A stretch of DNA of 64,000 nucleotides from Dysgonomonas sp. Marseille-P4361 (GTDB lineage Bacteria; Bacteroidota; Bacteroidia; Bacteroidales; Dysgonomonadaceae). Position numbers and translations under genes: made by a program. Shown piece by piece: positions 45,068 through 51,453 of this stretch. How positions within the stretch are numbered: position 1 is the first letter of the stretch; every line of letters begins with the position of its first letter. Below the pieces are notes generated by a model. That model was given only the letters and a program-made list of their open reading frames with translations. It was not told the origin of the DNA and ran no database searches. The stretch is taken from positions 124,001-188,000 of the forward strand of contig NZ_OPYL01000001.1 in NCBI RefSeq assembly GCF_900343125.1, given 5' to 3'.

Positions 45068-45520
45068 TTAGCTGTCTGCAATACTTTCTAAGAGCGCATC
45101 CGCCCAGGCGTTATGTGTGGCGGCGTTCTTTTCGCCAAACCGTCGATAAAGAGCTTTAAGCGTCATAAGGTCTATATCGTTGAATCGGTTTACATTTGCC
45201 GCCTTACATGCCACGCGCTTAACGTAGTCGGTGTCGGGCTTATACTTTCGGCGCTCCAGGTTTGAAAATATCGCCGCTATCAATCTTTTGCGGGCTTTAT
45301 CCAAGTTCGGATCGTCGGCTCTTTTCTTTTGGCTTAAGTCTCGGCGCATTTGCTGGTAAGCTCGCGGGTACTTAGCGTACAATTCGACCAGGCTATCAGT
45401 TTTACCGTTTGAGTAATCAAATACAAGCGCCTTGCGCACCTCGTCTCTATCTTCGTTGCCTTGTATATTTCGCATATAAGCGAATAGCCAGGCGTGCGGG
45501 TTATTAGTTTTTGTTGTCAT
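45068..45520 (-). CDS. Early phage protein in the GemA region, unknown
   Basis: 150 residues, basic and helical. RKRLIAAIFSNLERRKY and DIDLMTLKALYRRFGEKNAATHNAWADALL give a weak resemblance to phage regulatory GemA-type proteins, which also occur near gam. I would not assign it. The 3-base gap to the upstream gene suggests coupling. Confidence 0.5.
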   Translation of the reverse strand: MTTKTNNPHAWLFAYMRNIQGNEDRDEVRKALVFDYSNGKTDSLVELYAKYPRAYQQMRRDLSQKKRADDPNLDKARKRLIAAIFSNLERRKYKPDTDYVKRVACKAANVNRFNDIDLMTLKALYRRFGEKNAATHNAWADALLESIADS

Positions 45521-45522
45521 TG

Positions 45523-45825
45523 TTAAAAAGGGTATAGGGTTATATCAACTATTTTAGACATGTGCACTCCAGTATCATTTTTTGATTTTGTACCGTCTTT
45601 TTTCACTTTGTAAAAGCAACACCACACATCTAGGTTATTACGAAAAGCCGAAACTTTTAAATGACGGAAAAAGCCATCGAAACATTTACCGTCCGCCGTT
45701 TCTACTCTGTATTTGCAATTAACAGTCAAATCGTATTTTTTCGTAAAGTCCTCTAAAACGAAGTTTATCGTTTTGCTTAAGTCTTGTAACCTCAGACTAA
45801 AATTGTGTTTATAAATCTTTGTCAT
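45523..45825 (-). CDS. Small early protein, unknown
   Basis: 100 residues, basic, beta-rich (YRVETADGKCFDGFFRHLKVSAF and VDITLYPF). No family recognised. It is placed tightly between the second ATPase gene and the next early gene. Confidence 0.5.
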   Translation of the reverse strand: MTKIYKHNFSLRLQDLSKTINFVLEDFTKKYDLTVNCKYRVETADGKCFDGFFRHLKVSAFRNNLDVWCCFYKVKKDGTKSKNDTGVHMSKIVDITLYPF

Positions 45826-45835
45826 ATCTCAATCT

Positions 45836-46519
45836 TTATATTTCGTAATACTCTCTCGCTTTTGTCTCGCTTATCACTATCTCACCACTGCCACCGTATC
45901 GGCTCTTTTTTACAAAGGCTTTGAAACCTTTTACCAGCATACACACGTTAGCGTCGTAGTAGATAGCTTGCGCCAGTGCGCCTTTGGGGTTGAGCCCGTC
46001 GGCATGTGATAACCAAATGAAAAGCTTATCGGGAAAATCATTAACAAAAGCCTTGTATTGCATCGGCGTAAGTCCCGTGTATTGCACCGAGTCGATAAAA
46101 AGCACATCGGGCGAACGTTTCATCTTTAGACGGATGCGTAGCTCGTCGATGCTCTCTTTATCCAGGAGGTCAAACCAGCCCGCAACGTCCGACATACCCG
46201 TGCGGATATATGCGTCTTGTATCGACGCCGACAAGCCCTCTTCGATTGAATCATAAGCCGTACGATAGTATATTTCATTCTTTTTTGTTTTATGCTTTAC
46301 TATTTGGCTCAGATGTTTACCGAACTGCATACAAAGGCTAGTTTTACCCTCGCCACTACCGCCGTAGATTAGCCAAGACCCTTTTAATTCGGGCAACCCG
46401 ATAGCATCTTTCCATTTATCCGTTATAGGCACGGTTTGTGGTCGATAGCTCAAAACATCGGACACCGAAAGAGCCCGTTTTAATTTTGTCGCTTTTTTAT
46501 TATCGTTTGCCTCAATCAT
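45836..46519 (-). CDS. Second early P-loop ATPase (RecA/AAA_24-like)
   Basis: 227 residues. Walker A GGSGEGKT (53-60), Walker B VLFID (139-143), and a later WLSHADGLNPKGALAQAIYYDANVCM segment typical of RecA-fold ATPases acting on DNA. Mu has no counterpart between B and gam. It may help recombination or replication of phage DNA. Distinct from the MuB protein upstream in length and motifs. Confidence 0.78.
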   Translation of the reverse strand: MIEANDNKKATKLKRALSVSDVLSYRPQTVPITDKWKDAIGLPELKGSWLIYGGSGEGKTSLCMQFGKHLSQIVKHKTKKNEIYYRTAYDSIEEGLSASIQDAYIRTGMSDVAGWFDLLDKESIDELRIRLKMKRSPDVLFIDSVQYTGLTPMQYKAFVNDFPDKLFIWLSHADGLNPKGALAQAIYYDANVCMLVKGFKAFVKKSRYGGSGEIVISETKAREYYEI

Positions 46520-46551
46520 TCAATTATCGTTCAAAAGGTGTTTAATTTTGA

Positions 46552-47436
46552 TTATTTGCCACTTTTACGGGCTTTCTTGATGTTCGCCTTTGTTAGCTTC
46601 TTAACTCGTCGTAAATCGCTCTCACAATCGTTTATTATACTTTGTAAAACTTCGTTGCTAGTCAAACCATTTGCGGTGCATATACCCGCTATATCTTCGT
46701 ACGTGTTGCCTGGCAACTCAATAAAGCGGCGACCTACACGGCTATATATCTCGTTATATCCTTTTCGCTTGTTTTTAACCCCTTTATCTATTCGTTTTTC
46801 CAGGTAGTCAGTAGCCATCAGCACCAAGCCGCAATAGTCCTCCAGTTGATTGTAAAGCGTGATAAAGAAGTAAAGCACCTGGTCGCTCAATTTGTCAGCT
46901 TCGTCCAGGATAAGGAGCGGGCATTCTTTCGATTTTAGAGTCTTAACCGCACGGTGCACCAGTTGATTAACCGAGCCCGACGTATCTTCGCCCATCACCT
47001 CCAGCAATTCCAGCATAAACGTTTTTCTATTCCAATACTCGGAGCAAACCAGGTGATAAGCGTTTGCGTTTTCTTTTACATATTTCTGAGCCGTCCCAGT
47101 CTTACCGCATCCAGCGTGCCCGATAATTGCATGTACACCGCTTTCGCCTTGTATATCGCTTTGTGCATCGTTCAAAAGAGCGTAAAGCATATTATAAACC
47201 GTTGTACGTGTAATTACCCAGCTTTCAGCCGCAAAGCCTATTTGCGCGGCTACGTTGCGCCACATTTCGTCGGCGATTAAGTCCCATTTACCGTTCTCAG
47301 GCGTACCCGTTAGTATATTCGATACCGTAGTGGCTGATACATTTCTTAAAGTCCTGGCGGCTTTATTTTGTCCGCCTACACGTTCGCAATAGCTTTTAAA
47401 AGCTTCTTTTATTTGCTGTTTAAGTAATTCATTCAT
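46552..47436 (-). CDS. MuB-like transposition target ATPase
   Basis: 294 residues. N-terminal helix-turn-helix (NKAARTLRNVSATTVSNILTG), Walker A GHAGCGKT (106-113) and Walker B LLILDEAD (174-181), AAA+ fold. MuB selects target DNA, activates the transposase and gives target immunity. It directly follows the transposase gene (22-base gap), as in Mu. Confidence 0.9.
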   Translation of the reverse strand: MNELLKQQIKEAFKSYCERVGGQNKAARTLRNVSATTVSNILTGTPENGKWDLIADEMWRNVAAQIGFAAESWVITRTTVYNMLYALLNDAQSDIQGESGVHAIIGHAGCGKTGTAQKYVKENANAYHLVCSEYWNRKTFMLELLEVMGEDTSGSVNQLVHRAVKTLKSKECPLLILDEADKLSDQVLYFFITLYNQLEDYCGLVLMATDYLEKRIDKGVKNKRKGYNEIYSRVGRRFIELPGNTYEDIAGICTANGLTSNEVLQSIINDCESDLRRVKKLTKANIKKARKSGK

Positions 47437-47458
47437 AATATTTTATTTTTAATTGTTT

Positions 47459-49450
47459 TTAAAATAGGTCGTATATATCTTGCGGTTTCGCCTTGCGTTT
47501 TTCAGCTTGTTTTTTCAGTATATCGGCGGGACTGGGCTCAATGCTTTTGCGTCCAGCATCTATGTTTCTTATGTTTTTGTGTTGTCCCTGGCTGTCGGTA
47601 AGTACAAGTTTTGCCAGTGTGCCGTTTAGTTGTGGGTTATCCTCTAGGAACTCGCGCACGGTGTCACCAGTTTCGCCTCTAAAGTCAGTTACATAGTCCA
47701 CAACCTCGTCGTTAAATCTATTCATGCGCGCAAGCTCTGAGGCGTCGCCGTCGGTGCGGTCTTTTAACGCCATCGGTTGTATGTGCTTTTTTTCCAATAC
47801 AAAGCGGAGCGTTTCGTCGTCGTTTATAGCCAATACGCGGTCGGTGTCGGCTGGGTCGTACATAACAGACCACTGAGTCGAAGCAAAACGACGGAACGCC
47901 AGGTCGAAACAGTCAAAAGATTGTCTTATCCCTTTAATGGTTACGTGTAAACCGTCGCCTTGCATTAAGTTTTTGCGACCCGTTGACTCGCCAAAGTGAT
48001 ATAAATAACTTTCGTACGATAGCTCGATTTTATTCTCGTCTTTTGTCTCAGCCCACAATCTCAGATATTCGTCGCGTTTTTCCTGGCGTTCCTTTTCGAT
48101 AATAAGTTCAACCATTGCACATACCCCATCATAGTCGGGAAAGTGTTTTTTATATTTGTTCAAAAACTCGATGTTTGGTTGTTTGTCCTTATTCGACGTA
48201 ATACCAAAGCCCGACCAGTTAGGCTGGAGCTGACAATATGTTTTATTCAGATAACCGAAATACGGCTCTATTATCTTTGCCTTTGCGTTCTTCGCACGGG
48301 CGGGCGTTACGTGTTTACCCATAGCCGCATAAAGAGGCGTTAAGGCTTTAATTGCGTAGCGGTCGGCTTGTATTTGGTGCGTACGGTACATCTTGCCAAA
48401 TAGTTCGGAGGTGTGGCGTGCCGCATTGCGTAAAGCCGCCTTTATTAGTTCGGGGCTTTCGTGTGTACCCACTGCGTAACCTATCGGATATTTACAGCAT
48501 GGGTCTAACACTACGACAACCGTCGGGCGATTATGATAAGTTATTGTTTTACCGTTGTGCTTTTGATAAAGGAGTTCTACGTCCCAGCCGTCAAGCGTCC
48601 AAAAATAAAGCGGGTTTTGTGGCGCTTTACGTTTGGCTTGCATCATTTTAGTATTGTACATAGCCACCGAGCCACGACGTCCCGAAAATATTTCTAAATC
48701 GTATTTATCTCTGTAACGGGCGATAGTGTGCCCCGTTATTTTCTGCCAGCCCGCACCCTCAGCCACTTGATTATAAAGCCTTGCGATACGCTCATTGTCA
48801 AAATTGCGCGGGTCGCCTAAAAGCTCAATTATTAAGCTTTCTTTTACATTGTCGTCCACTTTAGCCGCGTGCTGGTTAGTAAAATTCTTATGTATAAGGC
48901 TTTCTAAACCCTCTTTTTTGTAAAGGTTAAATCTATCTCTCAGCCTGGCTGGATAAGCGGGCAAAGTGTGAGGGTACACGGTACGGTCTAAGGCTTGCAC
49001 ATACTTGTTTATGCTCTCCCAGGTGCGCGACATTTTACCGCCCTTTACTTTCTTTGGGGCTACCTTATCAGCGATAAGTCGCTTTATAGCATCCAATATG
49101 CGCGCATTATTAAAATACTCTATACGTGTTTGTTTTGGCAAATATCGCCCGTCGCTCAGTCTGTAATTTTCAAAGAAATTGTTTGCCTCAGTGCTGGGGG
49201 CGATATATTCGTCCAATAGATTAAGTTGTACAATCTCGTAAGGGTCGCCGCCGATTTTCTCTTTTACGAGTTCCTTAAATCGGTCGGGCATACTATCATA
49301 AGACACCAGCGCTGGAGTATTGCGACTGGCGCGACGTACAACGTATATTTGTTTACGTTTTGCGAGTGCCTTATAATTGTCTAATGTTAGAATATCATTT
49401 TCCACTAACCAACTAGCCGAAACGCAAAGTAAATTTTTGTAATATTCCAT
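47459..49450 (-). CDS. MuA-like DDE transposase
   Basis: 663 residues, the size of MuA. An N-terminal HTH region (about 10-60) and middle DNA-binding domains lead to the RNase H-like core: Asp 287 (TLDGWD), Asp 363 (QADRY) and Glu 395 (IIEPYFG), the DDE triad with spacing like MuA. A C-terminal region for MuB/ClpX contact follows. Start MEYYKNLLCVSASWL matches known Bacteroidota MuA forms. It drives integration and replicative transposition. Confidence 0.95.
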   Translation of the reverse strand: MEYYKNLLCVSASWLVENDILTLDNYKALAKRKQIYVVRRASRNTPALVSYDSMPDRFKELVKEKIGGDPYEIVQLNLLDEYIAPSTEANNFFENYRLSDGRYLPKQTRIEYFNNARILDAIKRLIADKVAPKKVKGGKMSRTWESINKYVQALDRTVYPHTLPAYPARLRDRFNLYKKEGLESLIHKNFTNQHAAKVDDNVKESLIIELLGDPRNFDNERIARLYNQVAEGAGWQKITGHTIARYRDKYDLEIFSGRRGSVAMYNTKMMQAKRKAPQNPLYFWTLDGWDVELLYQKHNGKTITYHNRPTVVVVLDPCCKYPIGYAVGTHESPELIKAALRNAARHTSELFGKMYRTHQIQADRYAIKALTPLYAAMGKHVTPARAKNAKAKIIEPYFGYLNKTYCQLQPNWSGFGITSNKDKQPNIEFLNKYKKHFPDYDGVCAMVELIIEKERQEKRDEYLRLWAETKDENKIELSYESYLYHFGESTGRKNLMQGDGLHVTIKGIRQSFDCFDLAFRRFASTQWSVMYDPADTDRVLAINDDETLRFVLEKKHIQPMALKDRTDGDASELARMNRFNDEVVDYVTDFRGETGDTVREFLEDNPQLNGTLAKLVLTDSQGQHKNIRNIDAGRKSIEPSPADILKKQAEKRKAKPQDIYDLF

Positions 49451-49473
49451 AATCTTAAATCTTTTTTTGTTGT

Positions 49474-49534
49474 AAGTGTGGGCGGAATCGAACCGCCGAC
49501 GCTTTACCGCTCTAACCTACTGAGCTACACACTC
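49474..49534 (-). ncRNA. tRNA-like structure lacking most of its anticodon arm
   Basis: On minus: acceptor GAGTGTG pairs with CACACTT; TA; D-arm GCTC/GAGC with AGTAGGTTA loop; only 11 bases (GGTAAAGCGTC) in place of anticodon arm and variable loop; then T-arm GGCGG-TTCGATT-CCGCC. Total 61 bases, about 12 short of a tRNA. It sits in the leader of the transposase gene, 23 bases before its ATG, and overlaps the stop of the gene upstream. It cannot decode. It may be a processing site or a relic. Confidence 0.7.
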
Positions 49535-49722
49535 GCCTTTACTTGCTTTTTTACTTCGTTCTCTGTTAGATAGCACGGCACGCCGTTAAAGTGTCTTTTC
49601 TTCGGGTGACAAGGGATAAAGAGGTATTTGTCGCCGCTCATGCCGTAATACATCATTGTCGCTTTGTGTTGCTGATTTTCACAGTTATACACATTGTCAA
49701 TTTTTAAATCTTTTACATTCAT
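49525..49722 (-). CDS. Small early protein, unknown
   Basis: 65 residues, no recognised family: VKDLKIDNVYNCENQQHKATMMYYG and FIPCHPKKRHF. It overlaps the upstream regulator gene by 4 bases and its stop TAG lies within the tRNA-like structure (acceptor/D-arm junction). Confidence 0.6.
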   Translation of the reverse strand: MNVKDLKIDNVYNCENQQHKATMMYYGMSGDKYLFIPCHPKKRHFNGVPCYLTENEVKKQVKASV

Positions 49723-49928
49723 AGCGTTACCTTTGTTTCACGGTTAATAATTTCTAATACATCGCAAGCATCTTTTACTATCTTTCTAGCTAATTCGGTA
49801 TTTCGTTCTCTCTCTCCAGTTAATACCATGCGCACATATTCAGTTGAACACTTGTGTTTACGCGCGATAACTGCGATTTTTAAATCTTTTAATTCGTCGG
49901 AGTTGAAAATTTTTGTTTGCATAATCAC
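49719..49928 (-). CDS. Cro/Ner-like regulator
   Basis: 69 residues. DLKIAVIARKHKCSTEYVRMVLTGERER is a helix-turn-helix like small phage regulators. It is the first gene of the early operon, divergent from the repressor across the operator region, the place of ner in Mu and cro in lambda. It probably represses its own operon or the repressor promoter. Confidence 0.7.
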   Translation of the reverse strand: MIMQTKIFNSDELKDLKIAVIARKHKCSTEYVRMVLTGERERNTELARKIVKDACDVLEIINRETKVTL

Positions 49929-49954
49929 AACAATTTGTATTTTTATTGTTTACT

Positions 49955-49984
49955 TTGTTCTTAACATCGCAACAAATATATTTA
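49955..49984 (+). promoter_or_regulatory. Repressor promoter
   Basis: TTG at 49955-49957, 19-base spacer, TATATTTA (49977-49984), one base off the consensus -7. It overlaps the early promoter -7 element head-on and borders operator O1, so the two promoters cannot be used at once. Confidence 0.55.
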
Positions 49985-50000
49985 GAAATTTCTAAACAAG
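49973..50000 (-). promoter_or_regulatory. Early (lytic) promoter
   Basis: On minus, TATATTTG (49973-49980) is a perfect -7 element, and a TTG stands 20 bases upstream. The spacer contains the 16-bp operator palindrome O1, so repressor bound there must block RNA polymerase. Confidence 0.65.
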
Positions 50001-50035
50001 CAAAGAAATATCTAAATTATTTAGAATATTCTAAA
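49981..50035. promoter_or_regulatory. Operator array O1-O3
   Basis: O1 TTTAGAAATTTCTAAA (49981-49996) and O3 TTTAGAATATTCTAAA (50020-50035) are perfect 16-bp palindromes; O2 AAAGAAATATCTAAA (50002-50016) is a degenerate copy. Centres lie about 20 and 19 bases apart, about two helical turns, so dimers could bind on one face of the DNA. Confidence 0.8.
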
Positions 50036-50038
50036 CTA

Positions 50039-50740
50039 ATGGAGGTAAATAATCGGATAAAAGAGTTTTGCTCTTGGTACTCAAAAGAAAACAAGATTAC
50101 ACAAAAAGAGCTTTCGGGTCTTGTTGACATATCTAGTAGTCAGTTAAGCTCTATTATTAACGGACGAGACAAAGTCGGCTTGTTAATAGTTGAGAAATTT
50201 CTAAACTTGGATACTCGTTTAGATGCGAATTGGCTAATAACTGGAAAAGGTGAAATGTTGAAAGAGTACGACAAAAACTCTCAAACAGTTTTTAAACTTA
50301 AAACTGACTACAATTTAAATAATCAGTTTATACCGCTTTATGAGATTGACGCATCGGCGGGTCTTATAACCTTATTTGATAGCCAAATAACACAAAACCC
50401 AGTAGGAGAAATAAGCATACCAAACGCCCCTAAATGCGACGGGGCGCTATATGTGCGTGGCGATAGCATGTACCCGATATTAAAATCGGGCGATATAGTA
50501 GCGTATAAGACAATACACGACCCGAATAATATTTTTTGGGGCGAAATGTATTTAATAGATATTGACGTCGAGGGTGAACAATACCTCACTATAAAATATA
50601 TTCAACGCTCAGACAAAGGCGACGACTATGTTTATTTAGTAAGCCATAACGGAAACCACCAGCCCGTTCACATACTAAAGTCTAATATCAGAGCCTTAGC
50701 CCTTGTAAAAGCAAGTATTCGTTATAACAGTATGGGATAA
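50039..50740 (+). CDS. S24-family phage repressor (LexA/CI-like)
   Basis: 233 residues from the ATG at 50039. The longer ORF from 49946 runs through promoter and operators and is rejected. N-terminal HTH (ITQKELSGLVDISSSQLSSIING); C-terminal S24 domain with an Ala-Gly cleavage site (DASAG, about 107-108), catalytic Ser 143 (GDSMYP) and Lys 186 (LTIKY). The Ser-Lys dyad suggests RecA-stimulated self-cleavage, so SOS induction, unlike the Mu c repressor. Confidence 0.88.
   Translation: MEVNNRIKEFCSWYSKENKITQKELSGLVDISSSQLSSIINGRDKVGLLIVEKFLNLDTRLDANWLITGKGEMLKEYDKNSQTVFKLKTDYNLNNQFIPLYEIDASAGLITLFDSQITQNPVGEISIPNAPKCDGALYVRGDSMYPILKSGDIVAYKTIHDPNNIFWGEMYLIDIDVEGEQYLTIKYIQRSDKGDDYVYLVSHNGNHQPVHILKSNIRALALVKASIRYNSMG
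50193..50206 (+). promoter_or_regulatory. Extra operator copy inside the repressor gene
   Basis: AGAAATTTCTAAAC at 50193-50206 repeats bases 49984-49997 of O1 exactly, including the full AGAAATTTCT core. It lies about 155 bases into the coding sequence. Confidence 0.5.
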
Positions 50741-50753
50741 AAGATTATAAATT

Positions 50754-50921
50754 ATGAAAAGGAAAACGGGTAAAACAATAGGTGTCATTTTTGCAATATT
50801 ATTTTCAATTATTGCGCTCATTCTTATTTTAGTCAATCAGTATGCGTTTGGTATTATAATCTTGCTTTTTGGAGCTCTTATTTCTGTCGGTTTGATTAAA
50901 AACAAGAATTACACAGACTGA
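50754..50921 (+). CDS. 55-residue two-helix membrane protein
   Basis: A short ORF 13 bases after the repressor stop: basic N-terminus (MKRKTGKT) and two hydrophobic helices (about 9-28 and 31-47). Probably cotranscribed with the repressor and so made in the lysogen; a superinfection-exclusion role would fit but is unproven. Confidence 0.5.
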   Translation: MKRKTGKTIGVIFAILFSIIALILILVNQYAFGIIILLFGALISVGLIKNKNYTD

Positions 50922-50981
50922 AAACATATAAATACCTATCATTTAAACTATTACATGTATTAAATAAATTCCATAAGGGGT

Positions 50982-51140
50982 ATGATAACTGTAATTTTAG
51001 CGGTTTTAGTGTTCTTTTTCGTTGTTATGTATCTTTATGATGCCCTTAAAAGTCGGTATTCTGTCCCCCCATTTGTCCCCCCATTTGTCCCTTTTAAGTC
51101 AAAAAAGCCATATTTTGCACGTTTTAGGGCAAGTGATTAA
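50982..51140 (+). CDS. 52-residue membrane protein with VPPF repeats
   Basis: One N-terminal helix (about 2-19), then a short repeat VPPFVPPFVPF and a basic tail. DNA repeats underlie the protein repeats (CCCCATTTGTC units). It is the last ORF before the phage end. Weak evidence for expression beyond its position downstream of the repressor. Confidence 0.4.
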   Translation: MITVILAVLVFFFVVMYLYDALKSRYSVPPFVPPFVPFKSKKPYFARFRASD

Positions 51141-51362
51141 ATAGTGTTTTAATGGTGTTTTATTAGTATTTTATCAAAGTCATTTAAACGGTCGCACCCG
51201 CGTTTTAAACAGTTCTCGCCTATGTTTACACCCAAAAACAACAAAAGAGGCTATAAAGCCCCTCCATTTTCGTCCCCAGTTAATACTGAGTTAACATATA
51301 ATTCGCATTATGTTTGCTCACCTCATCACCCACAAAACAAGGCTAACTCCTTTATTTATAAG

Positions 51363-51400
51363 TGTTCGCGTTCAGTTTGTCGCGTTCAGAGTTTGTCGCC
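51363..51400. repeat. Prophage high-coordinate end: transposase-binding-like repeats
   Basis: Read inward on minus, GCGACAAACTCTGAAC, GCGACAAACTGAAC and GCGAACAC follow one another. The GCGAC core and an ACTCTG/ATTCTG extension match the repeats at the other end, in inverted orientation, as expected for MuA-type attachment ends. Confidence 0.6.
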
Positions 51401-51419
51401 TTTTGTATTTACCCCCGTA

Positions 51420-51427
51420 CTATTATA
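51420..51427. repeat. Candidate target-site duplication, high-coordinate side
   Basis: CTATTATA, identical to 17971-17978. Removing the prophage would join the host sequence with one copy left between two convergent genes. Confidence 0.5.
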
Positions 51428-51453
51428 GATATCTTTTAAAAAAAGAAATAAAA

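Larger units (their letters stand above)
17979..51419. mobile_element. Mu-like transposable prophage (about 33.4 kb)
   Basis: The segment holds MuA and MuB homologues, Gam, Mu-type head genes (gp36, gp29-type portal, F, G), protease/scaffold, capsid, a contractile tail set, lysis genes, an S24 repressor and a terminal DNA methyltransferase. No tyrosine or serine integrase is present. It is visibly richer in GC than both flanks. The ends carry short GCGAC-containing repeats and the flanks share CTATTATA. All core modules look intact, so it may be inducible. The boundaries are accurate to a few bases at best; the alternative is that the ends lie at the outermost GCGAC repeats. Confidence 0.9.
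51141..51453. other. Prophage high-coordinate end and host junction, no convincing gene
   Basis: Contains AT-rich runs with TTTAAAC units near 51184 and 51204, similar to the leader repeats, then the transposase-site repeats and the junction at about 51420. A 68-codon plus ORF (51222-51428) runs across the junction and is not believed. The last 33 bases are host sequence following the minus-strand gene ending at 51454. Confidence 0.5.

Noticed and set aside
45068-45520. Firm assignment as GemA.
   Set aside because: Only helical content and position agree; key segments of the family are not clearly seen.
49474-49534. Functional tRNA gene.
   Set aside because: Only 11 bases stand between D-arm and T-arm, so no anticodon loop can form. 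Kept only as a tRNA-like element.
49946-50038. Longer N-terminus of the repressor ORF (31 extra residues).
   Set aside because: These bases contain the promoter elements and operators, and a better ATG with the usual repressor N-terminus follows at 50039.
17994-51400. Prophage boundaries exactly at the outermost GCGAC repeats.
   Set aside because: Neighbouring 5-mers (ATTTT and CTTTT) do not match fully, while CTATTATA matches on both sides slightly further out. Not excluded.
17979-51419. CRISPR array or anti-CRISPR locus.
   Set aside because: No regular repeat-spacer pattern and no recognisable associated gene seen. Unknown small genes remain, but nothing supports this role.
51222-51428. 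68-codon plus ORF at the phage end.
   Set aside because: It runs over the transposase-site repeats and across the junction into host DNA. No family features.
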